Shown: in pieces, positions 41,895-49,563 of the stretch
How the letters are laid out: each line of letters opens with the position of its first letter
How positions within the stretch are numbered: the stretch's first letter is position 1
Origin: Ignavigranum ruoffiae
Lineage (GTDB): Bacteria > Bacillota > Bacilli > Lactobacillales > Aerococcaceae
Length of the DNA stretch: 64,000 nucleotides
NCBI RefSeq assembly: GCF_900110675.1
Contig: NZ_FOEN01000005.1
Coordinates: 62,001-126,000 of the forward strand
Reading direction: 5' to 3'
Notes under the pieces: generated by a model
Seen by the model: only the letters and a program-made list of their open reading frames with translations
Database searches by the model: none
Told to the model about the DNA's origin: nothing
Translations under genes and position numbers: made by a program

Positions 41895-42499
41895 GACACC
41901 CACCCCAGACCTAAATAGACCAAAACAGCCAAGATTAGATAAAAAACATAGGCCTTTTTACCAGGTTTGGCCACTTTAAACCTGCTGACGTGCAAGATAG
42001 CTAGTAACAAAGCCCCCATTGCTAGAACCATTGGCCAAACTGAAGGGGCCAACATTGCCGTCAATAAATAGGTACAAGGATAGATTAAGCCGGCATAGGC
42101 AGCCGGTAGACCGATAAAATAGGCTAGCGGCTGATCAGCTTGGTCTTCAATCTGCTGGAAATAGGCAAGGCGAGTCGTTACTGAGAGTAAAGTCAGCCCA
42201 CTTAAAACTAAACGGAGAAGCAAAGATAGCTTACTCGCTAATAAAAGTACTACCGGCACAAAGGCAAAATTGACCATATCGGACAAGGTATCAATTTGCT
42301 GGCCATATTTTTCCTGCAGCGCAGTTCGCTCAAAACTCCGAGCCAGTCGGCCATCGAATAGATCGCAGAGGGTGGCCAGAATATACCATTGTAAGCCACT
42401 AGCCAGGTCTCCATTTAAAGTCTGGTACATACAAAGTAAGGAGAAAATTTGGCCTAAGTAAGTTAACCAAACAAAAGGCCCATATTCACCAATAAACAT
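41891..42499 (-). CDS. pssA: CDP-alcohol phosphatidyltransferase, PssA-like
   Basis: A 202-residue membrane enzyme. The CDP-alcohol signature is DLFDGRLAR..G...D...D at residues 46-74, with three extra residues between AR and G compared with the usual spacing, then MVNFAFVPVVLL as in phosphatidylserine synthases of the membrane type. It would exchange CMP for serine on a CDP-lipid. GGGAGGG precedes the ATG at 42499, which overlaps the stop of the upstream dikinase. The neighbouring decarboxylase makes serine the likely acceptor. Confidence 0.87.
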   Translation of the reverse strand: MFIGEYGPFVWLTYLGQIFSLLCMYQTLNGDLASGLQWYILATLCDLFDGRLARSFERTALQEKYGQQIDTLSDMVNFAFVPVVLLLASKLSLLLRLVLSGLTLLSVTTRLAYFQQIEDQADQPLAYFIGLPAAYAGLIYPCTYLLTAMLAPSVWPMVLAMGALLLAILHVSRFKVAKPGKKAYVFYLILAVLVYLGLGWVS

Positions 42500-44982
42500 T
42501 AAACTCCCTCCCTTTTCTGCATCAATTGGATACTTCCACTTAAGCCGTCCATAGCAATCCAATCTCCGGTTTGTAATAAACTCGTAATCCCTTTGGCACT
42601 GACAATCACCGGCAATTGATATTCACGGGCCATAATCGCCCCATGAGACAAAATCCCCCCTGTCTCGGTAATAATTCCCCTTAATTGGGAAAAGATATGA
42701 ACCCAGCCCGTATCCAAAAAAGGGGTAACTAGAATTTCATTGGCTTCAATCTGATCTAGATCAGTTAGCTGCTCAATCACTCTAACTCGGCCTTGAACAT
42801 AACCTTGATTCGCACCCACACCGCTCAGTCCTTCGTTTTCAGTAAATGAGCCTGCTAACGGTGTTGTCCAAGGATAGAGTTCTAAGGGGGCTGAGTAGCT
42901 GGCAAAAGATCGCACATAGGCCTTGGCCGAATCCACCTCATCTCTTAGGTCAGGAGTCTCCCTATGGAGATAGCGCCGAATCGAGACATGATCTAAATAG
43001 AAAATATCCTCTACTTGATCCAAATCATCTTGACGAGTGGCATACTCACCCACCCTGAGAGCTAGTTGGCGAATCAGATGATAGTAACGAGTCGATAGAT
43101 CTTTGTATTCTTCGCGCAACCATAACAAATCTCGCAAATGCTTGAGCAGTCTCCGTTCCAAAGGATTTAGTGAATGAATCATCGCCGAATTATGCTTGAG
43201 AGAATATGGTTCTGGCTCTGGCTTTGATGTTCTTTGTAAATTTTTCTGGATGGCTTGAATAATTGGCAAAGGATCTTCCATGAAACTAGGAATTTGTAAA
43301 TTCAGTTCGCGTAAAGAATGATAACCGTAAGTCTTCAAGAACTGATCTAATAATTTTTGACTAGGGCCAAGCTGCTGCTGACGATAGTCTTGATTTAACG
43401 CTTGAGCCGATGAACTCAACCATTTGGCCTGCTCGCTTGGATCTTGAGCGATGGTTTGAGTTAAGTGGTCAAGGGCTCGATCGAGACGTCGGTGAGATAA
43501 ATTTGCTAGATCTGAAATTAGGGCAAAAAACTCAGACTCCGTTAATTTTCGATAGAGAATTTTTTTAAGATAGGGGAATTGAACTGTGTTCAAAAAGACC
43601 CGCTGGAAGTAGGCTTCCTCTGACTGCCGATAAGCTTGGTCAACCAATTGTTGCCAGAGTAGTTTGAGCTCATCTCGTTCTAGTCGGGCATTGGTTGGCT
43701 TGAACTTGTTTTCAAATGCTTGGGCACTTGTACTTAGCTGTGCTAAGAAAGTGGGAGCCTCTTTTCGCTTCTTGCGATCAGTTAATATAAAGCGAAACAA
43801 TCTCTGGCTTAATTCAGTTGACCTAGTCCAACCGAAGGGTTGTAGAAAGCCCAGTCCTTTATAATGTTTCGGTACTCCTAATTCATCATCGAATTCGGCT
43901 TCTACATAGCCGGGCACTTGGGCCATGCATGACTTGACTAAGCCTAAATTCCAGTAAATTCGACCAAAATGATAACAAATTAGAGCTGGCAAGGGTTGAT
44001 TCTGCCACAATCCTTGATCTAAGACAAAATTGCCCAAGGATTGTGACCAAGTATCCCGATATAAGGACCAGATTAAGGGCGTCGCCACTTGAGCTGAGAC
44101 TCCACCGTCGCGAAAGTTAGTTGTCGTCCAACGTTGATCGTCAATCTGCAAAGGTGGCTGACTAATCGATCTGACTTGTAACAGAAAAATCTGCTCTCCT
44201 TTCCCACAAAGCTCAATGTCAATCGGATAAGCATAAAATTGGCGCAATTGATCCACTATCTGCCAGATATTGTTCAAAACTCGTTGAGATAAGAGAGAGC
44301 TGCTAGGCGAATGCGTCAAATCTTGCTGAACCTGATAGGTGAATCGCTGGGGTTCTGCCTGTCCAGCGACTAGGGCCGCACCCTCCCCTTCTACCACTTC
44401 TAAGACAAATTCTTGATCCGCTCCCGTTGAAGGATTCAAAGAGAATGCGACACCACTCCAATCCGCCTCAATTTGCTCTTGAATTAGTAAGGCAAATTGA
44501 AAACGCGTTTGTTGAAGGCGGTGGCGTTGGTAATAGCTCTGAACGGCCGGCGTAAAAATTGACACGATAGCATCTTTCATAGCCATTAACAAATCGGTCA
44601 AATTTCGACAATGAGCGACCGATTCGAATAATCCAGCATGGGCATATTCTTTTGAGTCCTCCAAACTTCCACTAGAACGAACAATATATACTTTTCCTGG
44701 CTGCCACATGTCGTCTCCTAATTTGGTCTCTAGCTGTATATGAAGCGCTGACAGGAGAGCTTGGTGATTGATCCCCTTTTGGCCATAGGCCATGATTTGT
44801 TCAAAGGTCAGCAAATCTTGTTCTTCAACTTGGAAGGTCTTTGCCAAGACTGTCTTGACTTGGTCGGCATCAAAGATATAAGCAGGAGGAACTTGATAGC
44901 CTAATTGAATCAATTGGATTAATTGACTAATTTTGTTGCCATATCTAGCCTGGGCTGTTGCTTGATGTAAAGTTGCTAGCAT
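42499..44982 (-). CDS. RPH/PpsA-like dikinase A of lipid operon
   Basis: An 827-residue paralogue of the dikinase at 37662-40136, with the same order of domains. ATP-grasp: VRSSGSLEDS at 101-110, LIQEQIEADWSGVAFSLNPS near 167-185, IFLLQVRSI near 265. A long helical middle follows, then TGGILSHGAIMAREYQLP with the phosphohistidine at 780. All catalytic elements look intact. The middle regions of the two paralogues are only weakly alike, suggesting different substrates. GGAGGAGAACAA precedes the ATG. Two such enzymes flanking head-group genes suggests that they make the phosphorylated intermediates of the pathway. Confidence 0.8.
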   Translation of the reverse strand: MLATLHQATAQARYGNKISQLIQLIQLGYQVPPAYIFDADQVKTVLAKTFQVEEQDLLTFEQIMAYGQKGINHQALLSALHIQLETKLGDDMWQPGKVYIVRSSGSLEDSKEYAHAGLFESVAHCRNLTDLLMAMKDAIVSIFTPAVQSYYQRHRLQQTRFQFALLIQEQIEADWSGVAFSLNPSTGADQEFVLEVVEGEGAALVAGQAEPQRFTYQVQQDLTHSPSSSLLSQRVLNNIWQIVDQLRQFYAYPIDIELCGKGEQIFLLQVRSISQPPLQIDDQRWTTTNFRDGGVSAQVATPLIWSLYRDTWSQSLGNFVLDQGLWQNQPLPALICYHFGRIYWNLGLVKSCMAQVPGYVEAEFDDELGVPKHYKGLGFLQPFGWTRSTELSQRLFRFILTDRKKRKEAPTFLAQLSTSAQAFENKFKPTNARLERDELKLLWQQLVDQAYRQSEEAYFQRVFLNTVQFPYLKKILYRKLTESEFFALISDLANLSHRRLDRALDHLTQTIAQDPSEQAKWLSSSAQALNQDYRQQQLGPSQKLLDQFLKTYGYHSLRELNLQIPSFMEDPLPIIQAIQKNLQRTSKPEPEPYSLKHNSAMIHSLNPLERRLLKHLRDLLWLREEYKDLSTRYYHLIRQLALRVGEYATRQDDLDQVEDIFYLDHVSIRRYLHRETPDLRDEVDSAKAYVRSFASYSAPLELYPWTTPLAGSFTENEGLSGVGANQGYVQGRVRVIEQLTDLDQIEANEILVTPFLDTGWVHIFSQLRGIITETGGILSHGAIMAREYQLPVIVSAKGITSLLQTGDWIAMDGLSGSIQLMQKREGV

Positions 44983-44997
44983 TTGTTCTCCTCCTAA

Positions 44998-45591
44998 CTA
45001 ATAAGGATTCGCTCTTAAATGAAATCGATATAGGCATTGGTTGACAAAGATATGGGTAAAGAAACCGAGACCAATGATGCCCAATGCCTCTGGCCAAGAA
45101 ATCCGAGTTACAAGACAAGAAAAGAAGACGATGCCAATTAGCGAATCAATTTGATCCAAGACAAAGAAAGGCCAGAACCAATCAGAACGGGCATGCTTTC
45201 CTGGGGGAATCTGCAGACGGCGCTTTAGAAAACTATTCGGAAGTTCAAAGAGGACATAGGCAAAGCCGAGCAAGCCACCTAGCAGTAAATTATAGGATAA
45301 TCGATTAAACTGATAGCGATAATAGAGATTTAAAGACTCTGCCAAAGGTAGATAGGCTAGTAAAGCGCCCCACAACCCTTGACAAAGCGCAGTTATAACC
45401 ATCATGCCAATAAAGCCCTTGTAAGTCTTATTGCGACCAAAAATCGGTTCTTGATCCCAAAAATTCCGACTCCCATCTAGCGGTCGATTTAATTGCTTAA
45501 ACAGCGGAGACTTACAAAAAGCCATGTTTAGACTCGCACCTATAATGACAGGTAACATTGAAATATATAAACTGATGATCCATCTAAACAT
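44998..45591 (-). CDS. CDP-archaeol synthase-like protein (CarS/DUF46 family)
   Basis: A 197-residue protein with about five membrane segments. Conserved blocks of the CarS family are visible: GRNKTYKGFIG at 52-62, ELPNSFLKRRLQIPPG at 116-131 and DQIDSLIG at 146-153. In archaea CarS activates digeranylgeranylglyceryl phosphate with CTP. It is distinct from bacterial CdsA, whose signature is absent. First gene of the operon, 25 bases or so downstream of a promoter start. Here it would make the CDP-lipid used by the PssA-like enzyme. The real lipid substrate is inference. Confidence 0.85.
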   Translation of the reverse strand: MFRWIISLYISMLPVIIGASLNMAFCKSPLFKQLNRPLDGSRNFWDQEPIFGRNKTYKGFIGMMVITALCQGLWGALLAYLPLAESLNLYYRYQFNRLSYNLLLGGLLGFAYVLFELPNSFLKRRLQIPPGKHARSDWFWPFFVLDQIDSLIGIVFFSCLVTRISWPEALGIIGLGFFTHIFVNQCLYRFHLRANPY

Positions 45592-45621
45592 GAGCCGACC
45601 CCTATCTTTATGATTTCTATC

Positions 45622-45651
45622 ATTATATTAAAGTCAACGATGATTAGCCAA
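45622..45651 (-). promoter_or_regulatory. Promoter of the seven-gene lipid operon
   Basis: TTGGCT (45646-45651), 18 bases, then TATAAT (45622-45627), about 30 bases before the carS-like ATG. I see no other promoter of similar quality inside the operon, whose genes mostly overlap. Confidence 0.65.
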
Positions 45652-45713
45652 GAATTAACCTCAGTAGGTTCCAAACACTCTTAACCTAACGAGTAAAACA
45701 GTCGCAAATAAAT

Positions 45714-45790
45714 AATCATTATAAAGACCCAATTCGCACCTCTTCCTAAGTTGAGCAGAGAAGTCAATAATCATGGTCTTTATAATGATT
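45714..45790. repeat. Long inverted repeat after mtlD
   Basis: A perfect 16-base inverted repeat: AATCATTATAAAGACC at 45714-45729 and GGTCTTTATAATGATT at 45775-45790, enclosing 45 bases. It begins 54 bases after the mtlD stop. It may be the mtl terminator, although the T-rich tail is poor and the loop is long. A protein-binding or RNA regulatory role ahead of the lipid operon is possible. Confidence 0.7.
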
Positions 45791-45844
45791 GGCAGTAAAT
45801 CTATTTAACAGGTAAGTATCTATTTGTCGTCCTGTTTAATACGA

Positions 45845-46987
45845 TTAGTGAATTTCTTGATAACGTGAAAGAATTTGATTTATTAAATCAACATCCTTTA
45901 AACCTGTAATATTTTCAATAGCTGATTGAATACCCTGTTCCTGGATTTGGGTCAACATCTCAACACTTTGAGTATCTTGCGGATCATCATAGCTAAGAAT
46001 GCTGGCGATTACAGTTAAAAGTTGGTCATATGGGAGTCCGCGTTCTTTCAGTTCACGGAGCGGACGAATGAAGCGTTCATCATAGCCCAACTTCCGCATC
46101 GGTGTCCGACCTACCCGACTAATTTCATCAGAAATATGTGGATTTTGGAAGCGCTGGATTATCTTTTGAATATACGCTTGATGCTGGTCTGAATCAAAGC
46201 CCCATTTAGCCACCAGGAGTGCTCCAGTTTCTTGAAGAACTTCCTGCAAATATTGACGAATCGCTGGATTCTGCATGGCTTGACTAATTGTTTCATAACC
46301 TGCCTTTTTACCTAAATAGGCGACGGTAGCGTGTCCTGTATTCACTGAGAATAATTTCCGTTCAATATATGGTAATAAATCTTCTACGTAAAGGACTCCT
46401 TCCAGACGGATGTTGGAATGCATTTGGGTTTGGTCAATAATCCATTCTTTAAAAGGCTCTACGCTTACCTTTAATGGATCTTCATGGTGTTGTATAGGTA
46501 CGATACGATCTACGGCCGCATTTGGGAAACCAATATATTGACTTACATATTGTTTGGCCTCTGAACTAAGATAAGGTAAAACTTGGTCTTTTAAGAATCC
46601 TGATCCGTTAATCATATTCTCACAGGCGATAATGTCCAGAGCCTGCGTCTTTCCTGCTTTCATCCGTGCTTCTATCCCTTTCGCGATTAATTCGGCAATA
46701 TGAGGTAAAATGTTCGGACCGATAGCCGTAGTCACAATATCAGCTTCTTTCAGAGCTTCAACCACTTCTTTGGGATGCTCACCATTATTAATTCCAGAAA
46801 CCTGATTAACTTGAAGGGGGATTGCATGGTCTTGGGCGTAGTCTACCTCATATTCCTGTCTGCTTTGTAGCGCTTCAATGATTCTTGAATCAATATCGAC
46901 AAAATCAATCGAAAAATCATTCTTAAATAGAACTTCTCCAATAAAACCTCGACCAATATTACCTGCCCCAAAGTGTACTGCTTGCAT
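45845..46987 (-). CDS. mtlD: Mannitol-1-phosphate 5-dehydrogenase
   Basis: A 380-residue NAD-dependent enzyme turning mannitol 1-phosphate into fructose 6-phosphate. MQAVHFGAGNIGRGFIGEVL is the Rossmann loop, and RKLFSVNTGHATVAYLGK holds catalytic residues. It overlaps the mtlF stop by one base. Last gene of the mannitol operon. Confidence 0.97.
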   Translation of the reverse strand: MQAVHFGAGNIGRGFIGEVLFKNDFSIDFVDIDSRIIEALQSRQEYEVDYAQDHAIPLQVNQVSGINNGEHPKEVVEALKEADIVTTAIGPNILPHIAELIAKGIEARMKAGKTQALDIIACENMINGSGFLKDQVLPYLSSEAKQYVSQYIGFPNAAVDRIVPIQHHEDPLKVSVEPFKEWIIDQTQMHSNIRLEGVLYVEDLLPYIERKLFSVNTGHATVAYLGKKAGYETISQAMQNPAIRQYLQEVLQETGALLVAKWGFDSDQHQAYIQKIIQRFQNPHISDEISRVGRTPMRKLGYDERFIRPLRELKERGLPYDQLLTVIASILSYDDPQDTQSVEMLTQIQEQGIQSAIENITGLKDVDLINQILSRYQEIH

Positions 46988-47430
46988 TATAAGTCCACTC
47001 CTTCAATTAATTGAATAATTTCTGCCTTATCTTTAGCATTAACCAACTTGACGACATTATCTAATTCAGAACAGAGAACAGCAATCTTTGAAAGTAATTC
47101 TAAATGCTCGTCACCAACTCCGGCGATGCCAAAGATCATCATCGCCATTTTCTCCTCATTGGGATTCTCTGAGAAATCCACCCCAAAAGGGACTTGGATC
47201 ACGGAGATGCCAGTAGATCGAACATGCTTCTTAGCTTCATCGGTTCCGTGAGGAATGGCAACAAAGTTTCCCATGTGGGTGCTGACAATCTGCTCACGCT
47301 CCAGCATGGCCTCAATATATTCAGGGCTCACAGATCCAGATTCTACTAAGAGTTCACCCGCTCGCCGAATAGCTTTATTCTTATCGTTGAACGTCTGATT
47401 CAATTCAATATTATGTTCATTTAAGTTCAT
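46987..47430 (-). CDS. mtlF: Mannitol-specific PTS EIIA
   Basis: A 147-residue phosphocarrier. The phosphorylated His is in GNFVAIPHGTDEAKKHV. It receives phosphate from HPr and passes it to the IIB domain of MtlA. AAGGAGGG precedes the ATG. It lies between mtlR and mtlD. Confidence 0.95.
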   Translation of the reverse strand: MNLNEHNIELNQTFNDKNKAIRRAGELLVESGSVSPEYIEAMLEREQIVSTHMGNFVAIPHGTDEAKKHVRSTGISVIQVPFGVDFSENPNEEKMAMMIFGIAGVGDEHLELLSKIAVLCSELDNVVKLVNAKDKAEIIQLIEGVDL

Positions 47431-47453
47431 GCTATCTTCCCTCCTTAATTGAT

Positions 47454-49535
47454 TTATTCAAATTCTTTGATTCGTTCTAAGAATACTTGCTTCATCATTG
47501 CTTTGATTTCTGCTTCACTTCCCTGATTGTAAGTGCGTAAATACTGATCCGTTTCAATAATTGATTGACTAATATGTCCTAAAAGTTTCTGCCCCAACTC
47601 TGAGATTGAATCTGGCCCGATTAAAATCAACATCCGTTTTAACGTAAGAGCTTGGCCATCCATTCCTGTGATGGTAAAAGGTTGATCTAATTCATAAATT
47701 CCAAAATATGCTTGATTGACCTGATGACTCAAACAATGAAACAAAGCCAGTTCACTGCCCGGAATGCCAATCGGTGCTAACTGATAGCGTTCCAGTAAAG
47801 ATTGGGCGACCATTTGCGGATCTTGAATAATATTATTATCCAATGATTGCAAGATGAACAAAAGGCTGGCTTGAAGATTTGCTTTCTGCTCTATCTTTCT
47901 TAATTCAAAAGAGGTGGTTAAATCATGGGCCATGGTTAAATAAGTATAGACTTGATCAAATAACAAGCTATTTTGTTTAAATATCTTTGCTTTATGCGGT
48001 TTAGCAGACGAACTTTCGATTTCAGCTAAAGTACTTTTAATGTTTTTAATCTCTCCATCCAATAGTAATGGCGAAACAAGCATATATTTCCTTGGAAAAT
48101 CTGGCAACTGAATGGTCGAGACAATTAAATCATAGGCCTCAAGATTAAACTGGCTTAACTGAGATATCTTAGCAATTTGGATCTGACCAACTTGGGGAAT
48201 CATGCGCTCGATTCGTCGCTCCAATATTTGTGAAGAACCGATGCCACTTGAACAAACCACCAGAATGGTATGCTCTAGTCTGTGCTCTGCCATTCGATCG
48301 ATAGAAGCAGCAAAATGAAGCAAGATATAAGCCAGCTCCTCCTTAGATAAAGAATGACGATCCTTCCCTGGCTCACGAAAGAAAATTTGAGCAAAATGGT
48401 TTTCAATGACTGAAAAAATTTCCGGATACTGTCCAACAACCTTCAAGAGCACCGAATTATCAATCTTCTGCAGAAGCCCACTGGGACGGTTTAAGGAAGC
48501 CTGAATATGGGCCAATAAATCTTGAAATAAACGCGAATCAGCAGGGAAATCAATCTCGCTTTGTTTAGCAACCTGTTGGATAAATTCTTTGACCTGAAAA
48601 GTCAATTGAGAATCAAAATTCTGATTAAAAAGATTGATATCTTTTCTATAATTAACCCCGGCTAATAGACGGGCAAAGAAATGTCGTTCGTTCAAGGCAA
48701 TGGATTGACCTATTTGTAAAGAAATTGATCCATAAATTTGATGAGACAATTTAATTAAATCTTTATCAATCCCCCTGATAGAAACCTGATCATTGATTTG
48801 ATGATCTTTCTTAATTCGGTCAATCGATAAAGCTAACATCACCAATATATATTGCAACTGATTATCGTTGACTAAGTCAAAACGCTGGATAGCCTCTTGA
48901 GCCAAAGTTTCTTTAGCAATCAACCATGATGCTGGCTCAATCATTTGCAGAACATAATGATTTATAGATCTTCCTTTGTTTTCTGATAAATTCTCCAGGT
49001 GATTAAAAAACTCTGACTCAGAAACCCCATTATAAATTAGGGAGCCAGCAACTTGTCGAAGCACTTTCTCCTTGTCCGGAGCCAGCAAACCAACAGCTGG
49101 TTGACGAAATATTTCCAAGTTGTAAGAGGCTAAAGCATTACTAATCGTTTCCAAATCTTTGCTAGCAGTCCCATAACTCACTTGGAATTCATCGGCCAAG
49201 GCTTCAATCGTCTGCACACCTTGACTCAAGAGGACGGTCAAAGCCATCGCTTGCTGACGTTCTTGAATATCAATCCAAAGTCCTTGTGATTGGTCAATCC
49301 ACCGATCCACCATAGTCATTTGAGCTGGATTTTTAAAAATTAGCTGATAACCTTGATCTTTAGGTTTGATGAGTTGAATCTCTTCTCTAGCCAAGCTTGC
49401 TTGCAAAGAGGCCAATTCACGGTAAACAGTTCGACGACTTACCTTGAGAATCTTTTGTAAATCCGCAACTGTTAAGCCATGATCAAGATGACGCAGATTT
49501 TTTAAAATAAGTTGTTCTCTAACTGTCAGCTCCAT
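47454..49535 (-). CDS. mtlR: Mannitol operon activator MtlR
   Basis: A 693-residue PTS-controlled activator. In order: an N-terminal helix-turn-helix (LTVADLQKILKVSRRTVYREL), a second HTH region, two PRD domains with regulatory histidines, an EIIB-Gat-like domain (ILVVCSSGIGSSQILERRI, Cys present) and a C-terminal EIIA-Mtl-like domain with a divergent His site (GIPGSELALFHCLS). It senses mannitol flux through phosphorylation and drives mtlA. The second ATG (49535) has the better spacing from GGGGTGG. Confidence 0.93.
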   Translation of the reverse strand: MELTVREQLILKNLRHLDHGLTVADLQKILKVSRRTVYRELASLQASLAREEIQLIKPKDQGYQLIFKNPAQMTMVDRWIDQSQGLWIDIQERQQAMALTVLLSQGVQTIEALADEFQVSYGTASKDLETISNALASYNLEIFRQPAVGLLAPDKEKVLRQVAGSLIYNGVSESEFFNHLENLSENKGRSINHYVLQMIEPASWLIAKETLAQEAIQRFDLVNDNQLQYILVMLALSIDRIKKDHQINDQVSIRGIDKDLIKLSHQIYGSISLQIGQSIALNERHFFARLLAGVNYRKDINLFNQNFDSQLTFQVKEFIQQVAKQSEIDFPADSRLFQDLLAHIQASLNRPSGLLQKIDNSVLLKVVGQYPEIFSVIENHFAQIFFREPGKDRHSLSKEELAYILLHFAASIDRMAEHRLEHTILVVCSSGIGSSQILERRIERMIPQVGQIQIAKISQLSQFNLEAYDLIVSTIQLPDFPRKYMLVSPLLLDGEIKNIKSTLAEIESSSAKPHKAKIFKQNSLLFDQVYTYLTMAHDLTTSFELRKIEQKANLQASLLFILQSLDNNIIQDPQMVAQSLLERYQLAPIGIPGSELALFHCLSHQVNQAYFGIYELDQPFTITGMDGQALTLKRMLILIGPDSISELGQKLLGHISQSIIETDQYLRTYNQGSEAEIKAMMKQVFLERIKEFE

Positions 49536-49563
49536 GATCATCCACCCCTGATTTGCTATTTAT

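Noticed and set aside
37662-44982. Annotation of the two large proteins as PEP synthase or as rifampin-resistance enzymes
   Set aside because: The pyruvate/PEP barrel is not visible, and the operon of lipid genes gives no reason for an antibiotic role. Only the superfamily is supported.
44998-45591. Reading the first lipid gene as ordinary CdsA phosphatidate cytidylyltransferase
   Set aside because: The CdsA signature (S-x-x-x-R-x-x-K-D-x-x-D and following) is absent, while three CarS blocks are present.
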